Of a DNA stretch of 64,000 nucleotides, positions 62,047 to 64,000 are shown in pieces. This DNA is from Streptomyces pseudovenezuelae (lineage in GTDB: Bacteria; Actinomycetota; Actinomycetes; Streptomycetales; Streptomycetaceae), in the NCBI RefSeq assembly GCF_029892565.1, contig NZ_JARXVH010000011.1, positions 1 through 64,000 of the forward strand, read 5' to 3'. The notes beneath the pieces were generated by a model. That model was not told where the DNA came from. It worked only from the letters and a program-made list of their open reading frames with translations, and did no database searches. Every line of letters starts with the position of its first letter. Position 1 is the stretch's first letter. The translations under genes were made by a program, and so were the position numbers.

Positions 62047-62772
62047 ATGGCCCGCACCGATCACCCGGTCTCCGAGACACAGCCGCTGTACTGGCGCGTC
62101 GCGACGGAGCTGCTCTGCGAGCTGCGCAACGGTCCACCCGGCGGGCGGCTGCCCAGCGAACGGCGGTTGGCCGGGCGCTTCGGCGTCAGCAGAGAGACCG
62201 TGCGGCAGGCCCTTGAGGTGCTGCGCCGGGACGGACTGGTCGCCACCGACCGGCGCGGCAGCCACACCACGCTGCCGGGGCTGCCGGTCGAGACGCCGGC
62301 CGCACTGACCTTCCCGGTCGGCGCCCGGGCCGCGGAGCCTGGCGCCGACCGGACCACGGTCACCTGGGAGACTCCCCCGCCCGCACACGCCGAGGCGTTG
62401 GGGCTCGCCCCGCACCGGCCGACCCTGGTCCACCGTTACGAGTCCGCGGACGCGGACGGTCGCGGCCGGCGTACGGCGGTGACGTCGTTCTCCGCCGTCG
62501 CGCTGTCCGAGGTCGAGGAGCTGGGCCGCTACCGCGACCGCGCCGACGGTGCCGCGTCGGCCCAACTCCGGCGTACCTACGACTGGATGCGCAAGGCGGG
62601 CCTGACCCTGCATCACCGGGACTCCATCACCCGGCTCGCGGACACGCCCTCGGTGCGGGTGACCCGGCGCGTGCACGACCAGTACGCCCGGCCACTGGAG
62701 ATCACCGATCTGCTGGTGGACGCTCAACAGGACGCCCTGGTCTACGAGTTCACCCTTCCCGCAGCGGGCTGA
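62047..62772 (+). CDS. GntR/HutC-type regulator (UTRA domain)
   Basis: The 241-residue protein has the GntR winged helix (GGRLPSERRLAGRFGVSRETVRQALEVLRRDGLVATDRRG) and a C-terminal UTRA-like effector domain (LVHRYESADADGRGRRTAV, ITDLLVDAQQDALVYEF). Effectors of this class are sugar phosphates or related metabolites. It lies downstream of a dre-like palindrome. Convergent with, and overlapping by 23 bp, the MEDS kinase gene. Confidence 0.88.
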   Translation: MARTDHPVSETQPLYWRVATELLCELRNGPPGGRLPSERRLAGRFGVSRETVRQALEVLRRDGLVATDRRGSHTTLPGLPVETPAALTFPVGARAAEPGADRTTVTWETPPPAHAEALGLAPHRPTLVHRYESADADGRGRRTAVTSFSAVALSEVEELGRYRDRADGAASAQLRRTYDWMRKAGLTLHHRDSITRLADTPSVRVTRRVHDQYARPLEITDLLVDAQQDALVYEFTLPAAG

Positions 62773-63706
62773 CCGGGTGCCGGTGGCGGAAGTACAGCCG
62801 TACGACGGAGCCCGCGGGGTCGAGGTCGTCGGCGACCAGGTCGCTCAACTGCCGTACCAGCCACATCCCGTGGCCGCTCGCGGCATGCGGACGCGGCGGC
62901 AGATGACCGGGGAGACGGGGGCGGGGTGCGGAGGCGTGCGAACCGTCGTCGCGGATCTCGCAGATCACGTAGTCGGGGTCGCTGTGCAGCCGCACGACGC
63001 CCTGTCCGCCACCGTGCCGAACGGAGTTGACGACCGTCTCGTGCACCGCGGCCACCAAGTCGTGCGTCCGCTGCTCGGGCAGGCCGAGGCCGCGGGCGTA
63101 CGCGGTGAGGGCGCGGCGGACCGCGGCCGAGCGGCCCCGGGCGAAGCGGATGTCCTGCGGTCCGGCGGACAGCGCGGCCGGGCGGTGCTCGTCGCACTCC
63201 GCGCAGAAGTCCGCCGGGTCCGCGTACAAGGTGCCGCTCTCGCCGGCGAGTTCGGGGTGGGTGCGGGCCGCGCCGCGCACCACGGCGTCCGGGAGGGTCC
63301 GGGTGTCGTACGGGCACAGGATCCGGTGGCCGGTGCCGGCGAAGACGACGTTGAGGAGGGACTCGTAGCGCAGCCACTCATGGGTCTCGAAGTCGCTGCG
63401 GCCGGTCCAGACGGGCTCGCCGATCACGCGGGCGTGCCGGTCGGGGCCGAGCCGGTCGCAGTAGGCGTGGTAGCGGCCGAGGGTGCGCGAGGGGTAGTCG
63501 TACCAGTCGCGTACGTCGACGAACTCGACCTCCCCGGACCGGTCGCCGAGGGCTCCGGCCAGCAGGGAGATGTTGTGGGCGCTCACCACCGCGAGGACGG
63601 TGTCGCCGTCGTCGAGTCCGGCGCGGGCGTGCTCTGCGGTGCCGGCGAGGAACTCGTCGTCCGAGCCATAGCGCAGGGCCTGGTGGACGAGGCCGGTGCG
63701 GGTCAT
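62750..63706 (-). CDS. MEDS domain plus HATPase (RsbW-like) protein
   Basis: The 318-residue protein has an N-terminal MEDS/DcmR-like sensory domain (DDEFLAGTAEHARAGLDDGDTVLAVVS, WYDYPSRTLGRYHAYCDRLG) of about 165 residues and a C-terminal HATPase_c_2 domain (LPEQRTHDLVAAVHETVVNSVRHGGG, GHGMWLVRQLSD). The C-terminal part is the anti-sigma kinase module. It overlaps the upstream STAS gene by 4 bp, so the two are a translationally coupled kinase/antagonist pair. Confidence 0.9.
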   Translation of the reverse strand: MTRTGLVHQALRYGSDDEFLAGTAEHARAGLDDGDTVLAVVSAHNISLLAGALGDRSGEVEFVDVRDWYDYPSRTLGRYHAYCDRLGPDRHARVIGEPVWTGRSDFETHEWLRYESLLNVVFAGTGHRILCPYDTRTLPDAVVRGAARTHPELAGESGTLYADPADFCAECDEHRPAALSAGPQDIRFARGRSAAVRRALTAYARGLGLPEQRTHDLVAAVHETVVNSVRHGGGQGVVRLHSDPDYVICEIRDDGSHASAPRPRLPGHLPPRPHAASGHGMWLVRQLSDLVADDLDPAGSVVRLYFRHRHPVSPLREG

Positions 63707-64000
63707 GGCGGCTCTCCTGATGGCTCGAAGCGCAGACCGGGCACCCGGTCCCAGCCGGCCACCCGCATCACCCGCTGCACGTGCGCGGCGACGCCGGTCA
63801 GCACGAGGGTGCCGCCGGACGCGTACAGGCCCAGCGCCGTGAAGACCAGCAGGCGCAGGGCGCCCACGTCGATGAAGTGCAGTTCGCGCAGGTCGAGGCG
63901 GATGTGGGCGCCGCCCGCCGTGCGGGCTCGGGCGCGGGCCGTCTCGGTGTGCAGGGCGCGGGCGACGGCGGTCACGTTGCTCTCGTCGACCTCTCCGGCG
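63703..64000 (-). CDS. STAS-domain anti-sigma factor antagonist (partial, runs off the window)
   Basis: The C-terminal 98 residues, beginning AGEVDESNVTAV, form a STAS domain: IRLDLRELHFIDVGALRLLVF carries the phospho-acceptor region as D-V-G, where the usual Ser is replaced by Val-Gly, followed by LVLTGVAAHVQRVMRVAG. The 5' end lies beyond the right edge. The stop overlaps the start of the MEDS kinase gene. Confidence 0.85.
   Translation of the reverse strand, partial: AGEVDESNVTAVARALHTETARARARTAGGAHIRLDLRELHFIDVGALRLLVFTALGLYASGGTLVLTGVAAHVQRVMRVAGWDRVPGLRFEPSGEPP

Overview
The window reads as chromosomal DNA of a Streptomyces or very close actinomycete. It has very high GC with G/C-ending codons, frequent GTG starts, many short translational overlaps, and families typical of streptomycetes: MmyB-type regulators, a DUF6479-like membrane protein, Rv1733c-like proteins, SpoIIE/STAS partner-switching proteins, a GH75 chitosanase and a kinase with TPR repeats. 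There are no rRNA or tRNA genes, no CRISPR array and no polyketide or peptide synthetase. The density of broken insertion sequences suggests a chromosome arm rather than the core; that is inference.

Layout. 1-4.4 kb: IS debris (ISAzo13-type transposase, two IS5-type fragments), a hypothetical protein, and the 3' remnant of a penicillin-acylase-type gene. 4.4-11.3 kb: ordinary metabolism, with a nitronate monooxygenase/acyl-CoA synthetase pair, a divergent MmyB regulator and SDR, and a PYROXD2-like FAD oxidoreductase. 11.3-14.3 kb: a non-coding repeat tract and a Ser/Thr kinase with a TPR-like C-terminus. 14.5-26.9 kb: a scrambled mobile-element zone with an intact IS carrying a DUF2283 passenger gene, its internally deleted 229-bp derivative 10 kb away in inverted orientation, and fragments of Tn3, serine recombinase, ISAs1, IS110 and IS5 transposases. 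Islands of real genes sit inside it: a FAD hydroxylase/TetR pair, an MmyB regulator and a TetR/SDR pair. 26.9-29.7 kb: acyl-CoA dehydrogenase, Cys-rich copper-binding-type protein and two membrane proteins.

30-37.9 kb is a signalling block: PAS-PAS-PP2C-HATPase phosphatase, a BrkB-type membrane protein, a STAS anti-anti-sigma factor beside a decayed PP2C gene, then a tight operon of receiver-PP2C, CHASE3-type histidine kinase and Rcp1-type receiver, and a PRC-barrel protein. A second PAS/PAS/GAF PP2C lies at 49.6 kb, and a MEDS-HATPase/STAS pair closes the window. Together these look like several inputs to SigB-like partner switching.

38-64 kb is mostly intact: a Tat-type alpha/beta hydrolase interrupted by one amber codon, the dhaKLM operon, a secreted chitosanase diverging from an FN3 lipoprotein, 2,4-dienoyl-CoA reductase plus PadR regulator under a perfect palindrome, an M20-like protein lacking several canonical metal ligands, a PrmC-like methyltransferase, a MarR/GNAT/oxidoreductase group, a molybdopterin oxidoreductase coupled to a ferredoxin-reductase-type flavoprotein, an 8-oxoguanine-deaminase-type amidohydrolase, a CE7 esterase, a beta-lactamase-fold esterase, and a GntR regulator with a DasR-like operator.

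All family assignments are from reading the translations; no database search was run.
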